Shown here one piece after another: positions 28,893-38,599 of a stretch of DNA of 64,000 bases. Within the stretch, counting starts at the first letter, position 1, and every line of letters begins with the position of its first letter. Under the pieces are notes generated by a model. The model saw nothing but the letters and a program-made list of their open reading frames with translations, was not told the DNA's origin and searched no databases. The stretch is from Bacteroides fragilis (GTDB taxonomy: Bacteria > Bacteroidota > Bacteroidia > Bacteroidales > Bacteroidaceae): contig NZ_CP018937.1 in NCBI RefSeq assembly GCF_002849695.1, positions 3,596,001 through 3,660,000 on the forward strand, given 5' to 3'. The translations under genes and the position numbers were made by a program.

Positions 28893-29888
28893 ATGAAATT
28901 ACCCGGTAAGATAGCGATAATGGGCGGAGGAAGCTGGGCTACAGCCATCGCAAAGATGTGTCTGGCTCAGGAAGAGTCTATCAATTGGTACATGAGGCGC
29001 GACGACCGCATTGCCGATTTTAAACGACTCGGACATAATCCAGCCTATCTGACAGGCGTAAAGTTCGACATGAAGCGCATCAATTTCAGCTCTAACATCA
29101 ACGATGTAGTGAAAGAATCTGATACGCTTATTTTCGTCACTCCTTCTCCATATCTGAAAGCTCACCTGAAAAAGCTGAAAACACGGATCAGAGACAAGTT
29201 CATTATTACCGCTATCAAAGGTATTGTTCCCGATGACAATCTGATTGTTTCGGAATACTTTAATAAAGAATATGGTGTTCCTCCCGAAAACATCGCTGTA
29301 TTGGCTGGTCCCTGTCATGCTGAGGAAGTGGCACTGGAACGTCTCTCCTATCTCACCATCGCTTGCCCGGACAAGGATAAGGCACGTGTTTTTGCCCGTA
29401 GACTGGGCAGCAGCTTCATCAAAACGTCTGTCAGCGACGATGTGATAGGGATTGAATACAGTTCCGTACTGAAAAACGTATATGCCATCGCTGCAGGTAT
29501 TTGCAGCGGTCTGAAATACGGAGATAATTTCCAGGCTGTATTGATATCAAATGCCATTCAAGAAATGAACCGTTTCTTAAATACGGTGCATCCCATAAAC
29601 AGAAACGTGGACGAATCTGTTTATTTGGGTGATTTATTGGTAACAGGCTATTCTAACTTCAGCCGTAACCGCACGTTCGGTACCATGATCGGGAAGGGAT
29701 ACTCCGTAAAGAGTGCCCAGATAGAAATGGAAATGATAGCGGAAGGATATTACGGAACAAAATGTATTAAGGAAATCAATAAACATCATCATGTAAATAT
29801 GCCGATACTCGATGCTGTATACAACATCTTATACGAACGCATATCTCCGATGATTGAAATTAAACTGTTGACTGACTCGTTTAGATAG
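28893..29888 (+). CDS. gpsA: Glycerol-3-phosphate dehydrogenase [NAD(P)+]
   Basis: This 331-residue cytoplasmic enzyme reduces dihydroxyacetone phosphate to sn-glycerol-3-phosphate for phospholipid synthesis. The N-terminal Rossmann motif IMGGGSWATAIAKM is at residues 9-22. Family segments FVTPSPYLK, AVLAGPCHAEEV and the catalytic Lys region SVLKNVYAIAAGICSGL are present. The length is normal. It lies 25 bases before pgi and likely shares a transcript with it, while a hairpin separates it from lysS. Confidence 0.96.
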   Translation: MKLPGKIAIMGGGSWATAIAKMCLAQEESINWYMRRDDRIADFKRLGHNPAYLTGVKFDMKRINFSSNINDVVKESDTLIFVTPSPYLKAHLKKLKTRIRDKFIITAIKGIVPDDNLIVSEYFNKEYGVPPENIAVLAGPCHAEEVALERLSYLTIACPDKDKARVFARRLGSSFIKTSVSDDVIGIEYSSVLKNVYAIAAGICSGLKYGDNFQAVLISNAIQEMNRFLNTVHPINRNVDESVYLGDLLVTGYSNFSRNRTFGTMIGKGYSVKSAQIEMEMIAEGYYGTKCIKEINKHHHVNMPILDAVYNILYERISPMIEIKLLTDSFR

Positions 29889-29913
29889 TTAATAACGTAA
29901 AAATAAAAAAGAT

Positions 29914-31251
29914 ATGATTAGTTTGAACATTGAAAAGACTTTTGGATTCATCTCCAAAGAATCGGTTTCTGCCTATGAAGCTCAGGTTAAAGCCGCACAG
30001 GAAGCGCTGGAAAACGGCACAGGTAAAGGTAATGACTTTCTGGGGTGGTTGCATTTACCCTCTTCTATCAGCAAAGAGCATCTGGCTGACCTGAAGGCTA
30101 CTGCACAAGTATTGAGAGACAACTGTGAAGTAGTGATCGTAGCCGGTATCGGCGGAAGTTACCTGGGCGCCCGTGCGGTGATCGAGGCATTGTCAAACAG
30201 CTTCACCTGGTTGCAGGAAAAGAAAACAGCTCCGGTCATCATCTATGCCGGCCATAATATCGGTGAAGATTATCTGTATGAACTGACAGAATTCCTGAAA
30301 GACAAGAAATTCGGTGTGATCAATATCTCCAAATCCGGTACGACTACAGAGACAGCTTTGGCGTTCCGCTTGCTGAAGAAGCAATGCGAAGACCAACGCG
30401 GCAAAGAGATGGCCAAAAAAGTAATCGTTGCCGTTACAGATGCAAAGAAAGGCGCAGCCCGCGTCACCGCAGATAAAGAAGGATACAAATCATTCATTAT
30501 CCCTGACAATGTCGGAGGACGTTTTTCTGTACTGACTCCGGTAGGTTTGCTGCCTATTGCAGTAGCCGGATTCGACATTGAAAAACTGGTAGCAGGTGCC
30601 GCCGATATGGAAAAAACTTGTGGAGCCGAGGTTCCTTTTGCGGAAAATCCCGCAGCAATCTATGCCGCTACCCGCAATGAACTGTATAAAAGTGGAAAGA
30701 AGATAGAAATTCTTGTAAACTTCTGTCCGAAACTACACTACGTGAGTGAATGGTGGAAGCAGCTTTACGGAGAATCTGAAGGAAAAGACAACAAAGGTAT
30801 CTTCCCGGCAGCAGTAGACTTCTCTACAGACCTGCACTCGATGGGTCAGTGGATTCAGGAAGGCGAACGAACCATCTTTGAAACAGTGATCTCGGTAGAT
30901 AAAGTGAATCATAAGCTGGAAGTTCCTTCGGACGAAGCTAACCTGGACGGTTTAAACTTCCTGGCAGGCAAACGTGTAGACGAAGTGAATAAGATGGCCG
31001 AACTGGGAACTCAATTGGCTCATGTAGACGGTGGTGTTCCTAACATGCGTATCGTCATTCCTGAACTGAGTGAATACAGCATCGGACAGTTACTCTATTT
31101 CTTCGAAAAAGCATGTGGTATCAGTGGTTATCTGCTGGGCGTAAACCCATTCAATCAGCCGGGTGTGGAAGCATACAAAAAGAATATGTTTGCTTTGCTG
31201 AACAAGCCGGGATATGAAGAAGAATCAAAAGCAATCCGGGCGAAACTGTAA
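29914..31251 (+). CDS. pgi: Glucose-6-phosphate isomerase
   Basis: This 445-residue enzyme interconverts glucose-6-phosphate and fructose-6-phosphate. The short form, about 100 residues shorter than the E. coli enzyme, is the type found in Firmicutes and Bacteroidota. Sugar-isomerase segments are clear: [36 protein letters not shown] and [19 protein letters not shown]. The conserved C-terminal [14 protein letters not shown] is also present. A very strong bidirectional terminator follows at 31267-31320. The gene probably forms a unit with gpsA, linking sugar flux and lipid-backbone supply. Confidence 0.97.
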   Translation: MISLNIEKTFGFISKESVSAYEAQVKAAQEALENGTGKGNDFLGWLHLPSSISKEHLADLKATAQVLRDNCEVVIVAGIGGSYLGARAVIEALSNSFTWLQEKKTAPVIIYAGHNIGEDYLYELTEFLKDKKFGVINISKSGTTTETALAFRLLKKQCEDQRGKEMAKKVIVAVTDAKKGAARVTADKEGYKSFIIPDNVGGRFSVLTPVGLLPIAVAGFDIEKLVAGAADMEKTCGAEVPFAENPAAIYAATRNELYKSGKKIEILVNFCPKLHYVSEWWKQLYGESEGKDNKGIFPAAVDFSTDLHSMGQWIQEGERTIFETVISVDKVNHKLEVPSDEANLDGLNFLAGKRVDEVNKMAELGTQLAHVDGGVPNMRIVIPELSEYSIGQLLYFFEKACGISGYLLGVNPFNQPGVEAYKKNMFALLNKPGYEEESKAIRAKL

Positions 31252-31266
31252 AAAGCTATAAGATTA

Positions 31267-31320
31267 CCGATATATAAAAAGAGCGATGCTGTTGGAAGCA
31301 TCGCTCTTTTTATATATCGG
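31267..31320. terminator. Strong bidirectional terminator (24-base perfect stem)
   Basis: The arms 31267-31290 and 31297-31320 are perfectly complementary with the loop GTTGGA. The stem contains an A5 tract on one side and a T5 tract on the other, so it works as an intrinsic terminator from either direction. It separates the convergent pgi and lipoprotein genes. Confidence 0.9.
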
Positions 31321-31329
31321 GTCATCCAA

Positions 31330-31836
31330 TTAATCTGTTTGATTCTCGGAAGTTTTAATTTCCAGTTCATACTTAGCTCCCTCACAATTGACGGGCTTGG
31401 AAAAAAGGTAAAACTTAAGCTTCACTCCATCCTCGGTGACTTGCTGCACCTTTGCCCGCAGCCCCACTTTAGTCTGAGAGACTCCATCTTTAAAACCTAA
31501 TTTACCATTATCCTTATCCGTAAACTCCTTATCATCACTGAGAGCTTCTTCCGGCAATTCATTAAAATCAATCGCCACAGCGTTTACCTCACTGCCCAAA
31601 GTCTCTTCCTTCACCAGAAACGTATTTAGTTCTTCTCCGTTTCCATCCAGTTTCAGCGAAATTTCAAGTTCATCATCTACTTTTAGAGGGGGTAATGCCT
31701 CCATTTGCCGGGCATAATCCATCTCTCCGTCATTGATATAAAGCCCTTCCATTTCGATTGTAGGACTGGGAACAGAATCTTTGCAAGCAGTAGTCAGCAA
31801 GCATAACGACAGTAAAGGAAAAAATAGTTTTCTCAT
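31330..31836 (-). CDS. Small lipoprotein of unknown function
   Basis: This 168-residue protein has a lipoprotein signal peptide with the lipobox LLTTAC, so Cys18 is the lipidation site. The next residues KDSVPSP lack an obvious surface-export signal. The rest is acidic and rich in beta-strand-like segments, with an IDFNELPEEALSDDKEFTDK stretch. I do not recognise the family beyond its being a Bacteroides-type hypothetical. It is convergent to pgi and divergent from the HAD gene, so it is transcribed alone. Confidence 0.8.
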   Translation of the reverse strand: MRKLFFPLLSLCLLTTACKDSVPSPTIEMEGLYINDGEMDYARQMEALPPLKVDDELEISLKLDGNGEELNTFLVKEETLGSEVNAVAIDFNELPEEALSDDKEFTDKDNGKLGFKDGVSQTKVGLRAKVQQVTEDGVKLKFYLFSKPVNCEGAKYELEIKTSENQTD

Positions 31837-31900
31837 GCAATCATATCACTTTATAGATTTTGCAAAAATACATATTCTGTTCGATTCACCAAAATAATCG

Positions 31901-31908
31901 TATCTTTG
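31901..31908 (+). promoter_or_regulatory. Putative -7 box of the HAD hydrolase gene
   Basis: TATCTTTG, 26 bases before the ATG at 31934, matches the consensus. A TGTT sequence lies about 19 bases upstream of it in place of TTTG. Confidence 0.5.
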
Positions 31909-31933
31909 CACTCCAAATCAATAGGTATATATC

Positions 31934-32695
31934 ATGTTTCAGGAAGCAATTACGCAATATCTCCAACAAAATCATTATCAATCCATTCAGTTGAAATCCG
32001 CACTTTTCGATATGGACGGCGTACTTTTCAACTCCATGCCTTATCACGCCGAAGCATGGCACAAAACGATGGAAGCTCACGGACTTCATTTGAGCAAAGA
32101 AGAAGCTTATTTGCACGAAGGCCGCACCGGAGCGGGAACCATCAACATCGTATGTCAGCGTCAACTGGGACGCGACGCCACGCCGGAAGAGATAGAGAGT
32201 ATTTATCATGAAAAGAGCATTGAGTTCAACAAGCATCCCCAAGCCGAACGTATACCGGGTGCCTGGGAATTACTACAAAAAATTAAATCTGAAGGTATCA
32301 TTCCGACTGTAGTCACCGGATCCGGACAAGCTTCATTATTAGACAGACTTGAACACAATTTTCCGGGAATGTTCCGACAAGAACTGATGGTAACTGCTTT
32401 CGACGTCAAATACGGAAAACCGAATCCGGAACCCTATTTGATGGCACTGGAAAAGGGAGGATTAAAGCCTTATGAAGCCATTGTTATTGAAAATGCCCCT
32501 TTGGGAGTAGAGGCCGGACACAAAGCCGGAATATTCACCATTGCTGTTAATACCGGTCCATTGGATGGGCAGGTACTGTTAAACTCCGGAGCCGATTTAC
32601 TCTTTCCTTCCATGCAAGCTCTATGTGAGTCATGGGAAGCGTTAGCCCGGTTCTTACATCAACCGCCCCTTAAAACAACAATAGCTGATAATTAA
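31934..32695 (+). CDS. HAD superfamily hydrolase, beta-phosphoglucomutase-like
   Basis: This 253-residue protein has the four HAD motifs: I in ALFDMDGVLFNS (nucleophile Asp of DMD), II in VVTGSGQ, III in the Lys of VKYGKPNPEPY, and IV in IENAPLGVEAGHKAG. A C1-type helical cap lies between motifs I and II. The family includes sugar-phosphate phosphatases and beta-phosphoglucomutase; the exact substrate is unknown. The stop codon lies within a palindrome at 32681-32710 that may terminate transcription. Confidence 0.9.
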   Translation: MFQEAITQYLQQNHYQSIQLKSALFDMDGVLFNSMPYHAEAWHKTMEAHGLHLSKEEAYLHEGRTGAGTINIVCQRQLGRDATPEEIESIYHEKSIEFNKHPQAERIPGAWELLQKIKSEGIIPTVVTGSGQASLLDRLEHNFPGMFRQELMVTAFDVKYGKPNPEPYLMALEKGGLKPYEAIVIENAPLGVEAGHKAGIFTIAVNTGPLDGQVLLNSGADLLFPSMQALCESWEALARFLHQPPLKTTIADN

Positions 32696-32710
32696 ATAAT
32701 TATCAGCTAT
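32681..32710. terminator. AT-rich palindrome at the end of the HAD gene
   Basis: A 30-base palindrome with 14-base arms (ATAGCTGATAATTA and its complement) overlaps the stop codon of the HAD gene and precedes the tRNA gene on the other strand. It may act as a weak bidirectional terminator. Confidence 0.5.
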
Positions 32711-32717
32711 ATCTTCG

Positions 32718-32789
32718 TACTCCCGAAGGGAATCAAACCCTTATCTTAGGTACCGGAAACCTACATTCTATTCGTTGAACTACAGGAGC
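32718..32789 (-). tRNA. tRNA-Arg (anticodon CCG)
   Basis: The minus strand from 32789 to 32718 folds as a 72-base cloverleaf. The acceptor stem is GCTCCTG paired with CGGGAGT (two G-U pairs), with discriminator A. The anticodon stem is TAGGT/ACCTA around the loop TTCCGGT, giving anticodon CCG, which reads the arginine codon CGG. The T-arm is AGGG...CCCTT with loop TTTGATT. The 3' CCA is not encoded. The tRNA is isolated, antisense to flanking genes, in a 312-base gap before asnA. Confidence 0.93.
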
Positions 32790-32974
32790 ATTGTTTTATG
32801 CGACGACAAAAGTATAAAAAAACTTCGCATTTTCCTAATGATTCACCATTTTTTGTAGTATCTATCTACCGAACGCCATATCCTCAAATATTATTTTGCA
32901 ACTCTTATACCATATAAAACGATCAATTTGATAACATTTTAGCCAATTATTCGTACAGATATAGATATTATTCA

Positions 32975-32982
32975 TATCTTTG
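32975..32982 (+). promoter_or_regulatory. Putative -7 box of asnA
   Basis: TATCTTTG matches the consensus and lies 26 bases before the ATG of asnA. The gap between the tRNA gene and this box is AT-rich without other recognisable sites. Confidence 0.5.
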
Positions 32983-33007
32983 CCGACAAATAACAATCAA
33001 TAAACCT

Positions 33008-34045
33008 ATGAGTTACCTAATAAAACCTCAGAATTATAAACCTTTGCTTGACCTGAAACAGACAGAATTGGGCATCAAACAAATTAAAGAGTTCTTCCAG
33101 TTGAATCTTTCATCGGAATTACGTCTGCGACGTGTGACAGCTCCACTCTTTGTACTCAAAGGAATGGGTATCAATGATGATTTGAATGGCATAGAACGTC
33201 CGGTCTCATTTCCTATTAAAGACTTGGGTGATGCACAAGCTGAAGTAGTCCACTCACTTGCTAAATGGAAACGACTTACTTTGGCAGATTATCACATTGA
33301 ACCGGGTTATGGTATCTATACGGATATGAACGCAATTCGTTCGGACGAAGAACTGGGCAACCTGCATTCACTTTATGTAGACCAGTGGGACTGGGAACGG
33401 GTGATTACTGCCGAGGACCGCAATGCAGACTTCCTTAAGGAGATTGTCAACCGTATCTATGCCGCCATGATCCGTACGGAATATATGGTATACGAAATGT
33501 ATCCGCAGATCAAACCTTGCCTGCCACAAAAGTTACACTTCATCCACTCTGAAGAATTACGCCAGTTATATCCGGATATGGAACCTAAATGCCGTGAACA
33601 TGCCATCTGTAAAAAGTATGGAGCCGTATTCATCATTGGTATCGGTTGCAAACTGAGTGATGGTAAAAAACATGACGGACGTGCCCCGGACTATGACGAC
33701 TATACCAGCAAAGGGCTGAACGACTTACCTGGCCTGAACGGTGACCTGCTATTATGGGACGATGTACTACAACGTTCCATTGAATTGTCTTCCATGGGTA
33801 TCCGTGTGGATAAAGAAGCTCTTTTGCGCCAAGTAAAACAAGAAAATCAAGAACAAAGACTGGAACTCTATTTCCATAAGAGATTATTGGATGATACCCT
33901 TCCACTCTCTATCGGTGGAGGTATCGGTCAGTCACGCTTATGCATGTTCTATTTGCGCAAAGCGCATATCGGTGAGATTCAAGCAAGTATCTGGCCTGAA
34001 GAAATGCGTCGTGAATGTACAGCCCTTAATATACACCTTATTTAA
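33008..34045 (+). CDS. asnA: Aspartate--ammonia ligase (asparagine synthetase A)
   Basis: This 345-residue enzyme makes asparagine from aspartate, ammonia and ATP. It has the class II aminoacyl-tRNA-synthetase-like fold of AsnA. Recognisable segments are LRLRRVTAPLFV, VVHSLAKWKRLTLADY, GIYTDMNAIRSDEEL and the C-terminal SIGGGIGQSRLCMFYL. The size matches the E. coli protein of 330 residues. The ung start codon lies six bases after its stop codon, so the two are an operon even though their functions are unrelated. Confidence 0.97.
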   Translation: MSYLIKPQNYKPLLDLKQTELGIKQIKEFFQLNLSSELRLRRVTAPLFVLKGMGINDDLNGIERPVSFPIKDLGDAQAEVVHSLAKWKRLTLADYHIEPGYGIYTDMNAIRSDEELGNLHSLYVDQWDWERVITAEDRNADFLKEIVNRIYAAMIRTEYMVYEMYPQIKPCLPQKLHFIHSEELRQLYPDMEPKCREHAICKKYGAVFIIGIGCKLSDGKKHDGRAPDYDDYTSKGLNDLPGLNGDLLLWDDVLQRSIELSSMGIRVDKEALLRQVKQENQEQRLELYFHKRLLDDTLPLSIGGGIGQSRLCMFYLRKAHIGEIQASIWPEEMRRECTALNIHLI

Positions 34046-34051
34046 TAGCCT

Positions 34052-34714
34052 ATGAACGTACAAATAGAAGAGAGCTGGAAAGCTCATTTACAACCAGAAT
34101 TTGAGAAAGACTACTTCCGCACACTGACCGAATTTGTCAGAAGCGAATATAGCCAGTACCAGATCTTTCCTCCTGGAAAGTTGATATTCAACGCATTCAA
34201 TTTATGTCCCTTTGACAAAGTAAAAGTAGTCATTATCGGACAAGACCCCTACCACGGTCCCGGACAGGCACATGGTCTTTGTTTCTCGGTAAATGATGGA
34301 GTAGCCTTTCCACCTTCTTTGGTGAATATATTCAAAGAAATAAAAGAAGATATTGGTACGGCAACTCCTCCCACTGGTAATCTGACACGGTGGGCTGAAC
34401 AAGGTGTCCTGTTGCTCAACGCTACTTTGACAGTACGTGCCCATCAGGCCGGTTCGCACCAACGCCACGGATGGGAAGAATTTACAGATGCTGCTATCCG
34501 TGTTCTGGCGGAAGAAAGAGAAAATCTGGTATTCATCCTATGGGGAAGTTATGCACAGAAGAAAGGTGCCTTTATTGATCGTAACAAGCATTTGGTACTT
34601 AGTTCGGCACACCCTTCTCCCCTCTCTGCCTACAACGGCTTCTTTGGGAATAAGCATTTCAGCAAAACGAATGAATACTTGAAAACCCACGGAAAAACAG
34701 AGATAAACTGGTAG
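34052..34714 (+). CDS. ung: Uracil-DNA glycosylase
   Basis: This 220-residue base-excision-repair enzyme removes uracil from DNA. The family 1 motifs are intact: the water-activating motif [13 protein letters not shown] (catalytic Asp in QDPYH) and the DNA-intercalation motif [13 protein letters not shown]. The length is normal. It is co-transcribed with asnA and ends just before a 29-base perfect hairpin that separates it from the convergent lptD-like gene. Confidence 0.97.
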   Translation: MNVQIEESWKAHLQPEFEKDYFRTLTEFVRSEYSQYQIFPPGKLIFNAFNLCPFDKVKVVIIGQDPYHGPGQAHGLCFSVNDGVAFPPSLVNIFKEIKEDIGTATPPTGNLTRWAEQGVLLLNATLTVRAHQAGSHQRHGWEEFTDAAIRVLAEERENLVFILWGSYAQKKGAFIDRNKHLVLSSAHPSPLSAYNGFFGNKHFSKTNEYLKTHGKTEINW

Positions 34715-34725
34715 TGAAGACAGCC

Positions 34726-34798
34726 ATCTATGAACTATAAACGGTGAACAATTTACGCCTTCGTGCTACAAATTGTTCACCGTTTATAGTTCATAGAT
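34726..34798. terminator. 29-base perfect hairpin between ung and lptD-like gene
   Basis: The arms 34726-34754 and 34770-34798 are fully complementary with a 15-base loop. The words CTATGAAC and GGTGAAC in the arm recall the hairpin after dnaA. It lies between convergent stop codons and probably blocks transcription in both directions or protects mRNA 3' ends. Confidence 0.75.
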
Positions 34799-34803
34799 AT
34801 TTA

Positions 34804-37512
34804 TTAATACCACTGGATGTTGCTTTGAGTCTGGCTTCTCTTATCCCACTTCAAATCACGCAGGATACTGGCCGTTGCACGGATCGTAAAGTTATAATAG
34901 CGATAACGTCCGAAAGGAGAAATACTGGCGGACATATTGAAACAGTGCAAATCACGAGTAATCGTACAAGAGGTCTGAGTGATCTCCTTCGCTTCGAAAT
35001 CATATCCGGAATTGAATGTAAACGACCAGTTATTGGAAATCTTCAGATTACCCGACATATTGATATTTTGCGTATACTTAAACGGATAACGCATGGTATT
35101 ACGGTTGATCGGCTTACTACGGTCCTCACTAATACGGAACGAATAGTTAACATTCAGTGACCATGGCATCTTGAAAACCTGATATCCGTCACTGTCTGCC
35201 TGTGCTTTCTCAACTTTCTTTTCAGTAACCACTTCGTCACCGGTTGAATCTCCTCCCTCGTCGTCAGCACTATCCTTTTTCTTTTTTTGATCGCTATCTT
35301 TATCTTTTCCGAACAACTTCTTCCAAGTATCATTGTTAAAAGTATAGTTGATAGAAGATCCCCATCCCTGGAATCGTCCGAAACGTCCGTAAGACCATTC
35401 TGTACGATCACCGACTATTACATTACCCGACTTATCGAATGTATAAGCATAAGTGGCAAACACCGCATTCATGTTCAGCGTATAGTTATTAAACTTTTTA
35501 AACTTCATACGCAAACGCATATTCAGGTTACTCCACGGCTGTTTCTTTGCCGCCATATTATAAGAAAGATTAAAGCCTATCTCATCGATCAGACTTATTT
35601 TCATAAGAGAATCCTTCTTGTTACGGTATTTCATTTCCAGGTTGTTCGATACATCGAAACTAACCGTTCCAGACTTTTCACGCGGAGCCGTACCAAACTG
35701 CTGGCTGGAATAAGGAGAGTAATACTGGTCATTACCGTCTGCATCACGATAGTATTCCCAAAACTGTCCGAAGCTTGGAGAACCATTCAACGAAATCTGC
35801 GGTGTAAAGACGTGACGAATCTGTATTTCCTTTTTCTTCATAAACAGAGGTTGATACATACCATACATCTTTGTGCTCAACGACAAACTGGCCGAATAAT
35901 TAAATACCCGGTAGAACCCATGAATCGTATCACCGGGGTGTGTATCCCATTTCTGAGTAGTTTCATCATAGCTCTTCATCACCTTACGGGTATACCAACG
36001 CTCTGTATAATTGAATGAAGGCACTACCTGCAAATACTTGAAAAGAGTAAAAGTAGCCTGCACTGGAATGTTATGCTGCATCGCATTCTCCCACTCTCTA
36101 AAACCTGCTTTAAACAAGCGGTCATCTTTGGTTTTCAGGCTGTTGGTCAGACGCCCCGAGTAACGCAAGGAAATCTTTTCGTACCAACGCTCTTCACCTA
36201 CCGCACGTTTGCGTTTAAAAGGGAAAATAGTACTAAGAGTGATATTCAAGTCAGGCAAAGTGACAGCTATTGAAGAATCACGCATGGTCTGGGCTATGTT
36301 GAAAGTACCTGCAAGCGTCAGCTTCTGATCCGGAAAACTGCGAGAGTAACTGACACTCGAAGTTTTCGTATTCTGAGTCATTAGCTGAGAATTATAGAGG
36401 TTATTGATATTGGTACGCTCATAACTACTGGTTGCAAAATTCACACTTGCCGAGAAAGTACTGTTCGGACTGGCCTTCTGGTCTTGCCGATGATTCCATA
36501 CAATCTTAAAGTCTTTGGCAACCGAATAGTCAGCCAATCCCTTATCTCCCAATTTAGTAACCTGATAGCCGGCCTGTAACGAACCGGAATATTTATAACG
36601 TTTATTGTAATTAGTCTCCAGATTACCGGCCCATGACCCCTTCGTAAATATATCTCCGGTCAACTTAAGATCCATTATATCGCTGATGGCAAAATAATAA
36701 CCACCTCCCGTCAATCCGAAACCACGACTGGAATCGTCCATGTAGCTTGGCATCACAAAACCAGAAGAGTAACTGCTGGAAAAAGGAAAGAAAAAGAAAG
36801 GTACAGCCAATGGCAACGGTACATCTTCTACCACCAAATAGGCAGGCCCAGTCACCACATTCTTCTTGGGACGAACTTTGGCCTTGGTCAACTGCATGTA
36901 GAAGTGTGGATGATCGTGATGATCACAGGTCGTATAACGTCCGTTTTCCATAAACAGTTCATCATTAGCTCCTTTCTTGGCATTGTTACCCACAACATAT
37001 CCTTCACCCTGCTGAGTTACAACGTTATTGATAAATCCTTTTTTACTTTTGAAATTATACCGGATTGCTTTGGTTTCATAAGGCGTATCGCCATCCTTAA
37101 ACACAGGCTTGCCTTGTTCAACCCCTAACGAATCAGTCACACCACGAGCATACACCGTACTGCTATCCATATTCATGGTGATGATCTGTGCTCCCAATTC
37201 TATTTTTTCATAATTCACTTTACCATCACCATACAGATGTGCAAAGCCACCTTCGGTAAAAACAATGGAATCGTTAGCCGAATAAACCACAGGGGCATCC
37301 AGAGGTTGTTTCTTCTTCCTGGCAGATTGCAACGACAAGGTATCAGCCTTCAACGTATCTGCTTTTAATGAATCAGTTTGCTGGGGCGAATAAGTGATAG
37401 GCCCCTTCACCTCTCTGACACGGCGACGTTGAGCCATCGCTTCATCCGGAAGCATCAAGAGGATCAATAATAGTATAAATGATAGTATTGTATTTGCTTT
37501 CAATGGCGTCAT
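34804..37512 (-). CDS. lptD: LptD-like LPS-assembly outer-membrane protein
   Basis: This 902-residue outer-membrane protein has a signal peptide (about 1-28, ending EAMAQ). A periplasmic OstA/LptA-like beta-taco region follows at about residues 75-230 (FAHLYGDGKVNYEKIELGAQ, KAIRYNFKSKKGFINN). The rest is a large barrel rich in alternating aromatic strands. The pattern matches the Bacteroidota LptD, which inserts lipopolysaccharide into the outer leaflet. A charged linker near residues 745-775 (KKKKDSADDEGGDSTGDE) is a low-complexity loop. A -7 box lies at 37539-37546 on the minus strand. Symbol assigned by layout. Confidence 0.85.
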   Translation of the reverse strand: MTPLKANTILSFILLLILLMLPDEAMAQRRRVREVKGPITYSPQQTDSLKADTLKADTLSLQSARKKKQPLDAPVVYSANDSIVFTEGGFAHLYGDGKVNYEKIELGAQIITMNMDSSTVYARGVTDSLGVEQGKPVFKDGDTPYETKAIRYNFKSKKGFINNVVTQQGEGYVVGNNAKKGANDELFMENGRYTTCDHHDHPHFYMQLTKAKVRPKKNVVTGPAYLVVEDVPLPLAVPFFFFPFSSSYSSGFVMPSYMDDSSRGFGLTGGGYYFAISDIMDLKLTGDIFTKGSWAGNLETNYNKRYKYSGSLQAGYQVTKLGDKGLADYSVAKDFKIVWNHRQDQKASPNSTFSASVNFATSSYERTNINNLYNSQLMTQNTKTSSVSYSRSFPDQKLTLAGTFNIAQTMRDSSIAVTLPDLNITLSTIFPFKRKRAVGEERWYEKISLRYSGRLTNSLKTKDDRLFKAGFREWENAMQHNIPVQATFTLFKYLQVVPSFNYTERWYTRKVMKSYDETTQKWDTHPGDTIHGFYRVFNYSASLSLSTKMYGMYQPLFMKKKEIQIRHVFTPQISLNGSPSFGQFWEYYRDADGNDQYYSPYSSQQFGTAPREKSGTVSFDVSNNLEMKYRNKKDSLMKISLIDEIGFNLSYNMAAKKQPWSNLNMRLRMKFKKFNNYTLNMNAVFATYAYTFDKSGNVIVGDRTEWSYGRFGRFQGWGSSINYTFNNDTWKKLFGKDKDSDQKKKKDSADDEGGDSTGDEVVTEKKVEKAQADSDGYQVFKMPWSLNVNYSFRISEDRSKPINRNTMRYPFKYTQNINMSGNLKISNNWSFTFNSGYDFEAKEITQTSCTITRDLHCFNMSASISPFGRYRYYNFTIRATASILRDLKWDKRSQTQSNIQWY

Positions 37513-37538
37513 TAACTAATAGTTTACGCTTGAAGGGG

Positions 37539-37546
37539 CAAAAGTA
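37539..37546 (-). promoter_or_regulatory. Putative -7 box of the lptD-like gene
   Basis: The minus strand reads TACTTTTG, 26 bases upstream of the ATG at 37512. It fits TAnnTTTG; no clear -33 box. Confidence 0.5.
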
Positions 37547-37601
37547 CACAATCTTCACCAAATATACTTGAGAATCTTGATTTTTAATTCTTTTTTAGGC
37601 A

Positions 37602-38138
37602 CTAAAGAAGCAGCTCACACCAATTGTTAAAGCGTCGAAGTCCTTCGTCACCGTACCGGGCAATACTTTTACGGGCATCTTGCACCGATTTTTCACGATC
37701 AAGATGTGTTTTCGAAAAGAATTTATCAGCAAAGCAAATCACTTGTTCTTCTATACTGACCGGCAACATTTCACGATGCGGAATAGGAAGCTGCTGTTTA
37801 ATAATCTCTTCCAGTGAAAGTCCCGCACCGGTATGACGCTCACAAACCAAAGCATGTCGCGGAAAACCTTCTTTGCGCACCAGCTCGGCTCCCAGATATC
37901 CATGACAAATATATGGCTCCTTACCCAAACACTTAATGCCCGGAGCATGTGTCAGAAAAATTCCGAGATCATGCAACATGGCAGCTTCGTTCAGAAAAGT
38001 AGTATCAAGGTTCAACTCCGGGTGCTTATCGGCTATCCATAATGCCTTATCGGCAACCGAACGACTGTGAACCAACAATATATTTCTTAACTCATTATCC
38101 TGAGGATAATATTTATCAATTAAATCAAGCGCTCCCAT
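37602..38138 (-). CDS. HD-domain (HDIG-type) metal-dependent hydrolase
   Basis: This 178-residue cytoplasmic protein has the HD signature. The metal-binding His is in VHSRSVADKAL, the HD pair in AAMLHDLGIFLTHA, further His residues in CHGYLGAELV and CERHTGAG, and the downstream Asp in VICFADKFFSK. This arrangement matches small HDIG phosphohydrolases of unknown substrate. It is transcribed toward lptD with a gap of about 90 bases that contains the lptD promoter. Confidence 0.88.
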   Translation of the reverse strand: MGALDLIDKYYPQDNELRNILLVHSRSVADKALWIADKHPELNLDTTFLNEAAMLHDLGIFLTHAPGIKCLGKEPYICHGYLGAELVRKEGFPRHALVCERHTGAGLSLEEIIKQQLPIPHREMLPVSIEEQVICFADKFFSKTHLDREKSVQDARKSIARYGDEGLRRFNNWCELLL

Positions 38139-38599
38139 ATTCTATTCACTTTTTATAATTTCCGGCTTGCTCATTCCTTATTCAGTAAGCAAATTCACAC
38201 TGTTTATCTTATCAATTTCACGCATTTATCAACAGTTTTTAGTTTGTTATTCAGTTCAATCTGCAACTGTGGTTCCATCAGTTCACAATTGCGATCTCTT
38301 TGAATCACAGCCGTGGTCTCAAGAAGGCACGTACATAAATCGAAAGAAGCAATACGTCAAAACATTAGCCATCCCATGACAAACACTGACAAACAGGCAA
38401 AAAGCAACTTAATAAACCGAGTTCTTCTGAAGAAGAAACATACAGCCGACTGCGAAAGTTTACGTAAGAGCAAAGATAGCAACAGTTTTTCAATCAGGAA
38501 TGAAGATTATCAAAAGAATTGATTGTATATTTGTGCTTTTCATACAGTAAAAGTAAGCAGACTAAAACTAATTTGAAAAACAATCCAATAATTATCCTT
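38139..38599. other. Intergenic region between divergent HD and GH20 genes
   Basis: This 461-base divergent gap must contain two promoters. A -7 box TATATTTG for the GH20 gene is at 38526-38533. TTATCAACA at about 38227 resembles a DnaA box with one mismatch, but it is single. Short open frames here lack recognisable features. I see no riboswitch or repeat. Confidence 0.45.
38526..38533 (+). promoter_or_regulatory. Putative -7 box of the GH20 gene
   Basis: TATATTTG matches TAnnTTTG and lies 67 bases before the chosen ATG at 38600. It also argues against the start codon at 38519 in the longer open frame, since that lies upstream of the box. Confidence 0.55.

Noticed and set aside
38227..38236. 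TTATCAACA as a DnaA-binding site
   Set aside because: It is a single site with a mismatch in an AT-rich intergenic region, with no supporting neighbours.
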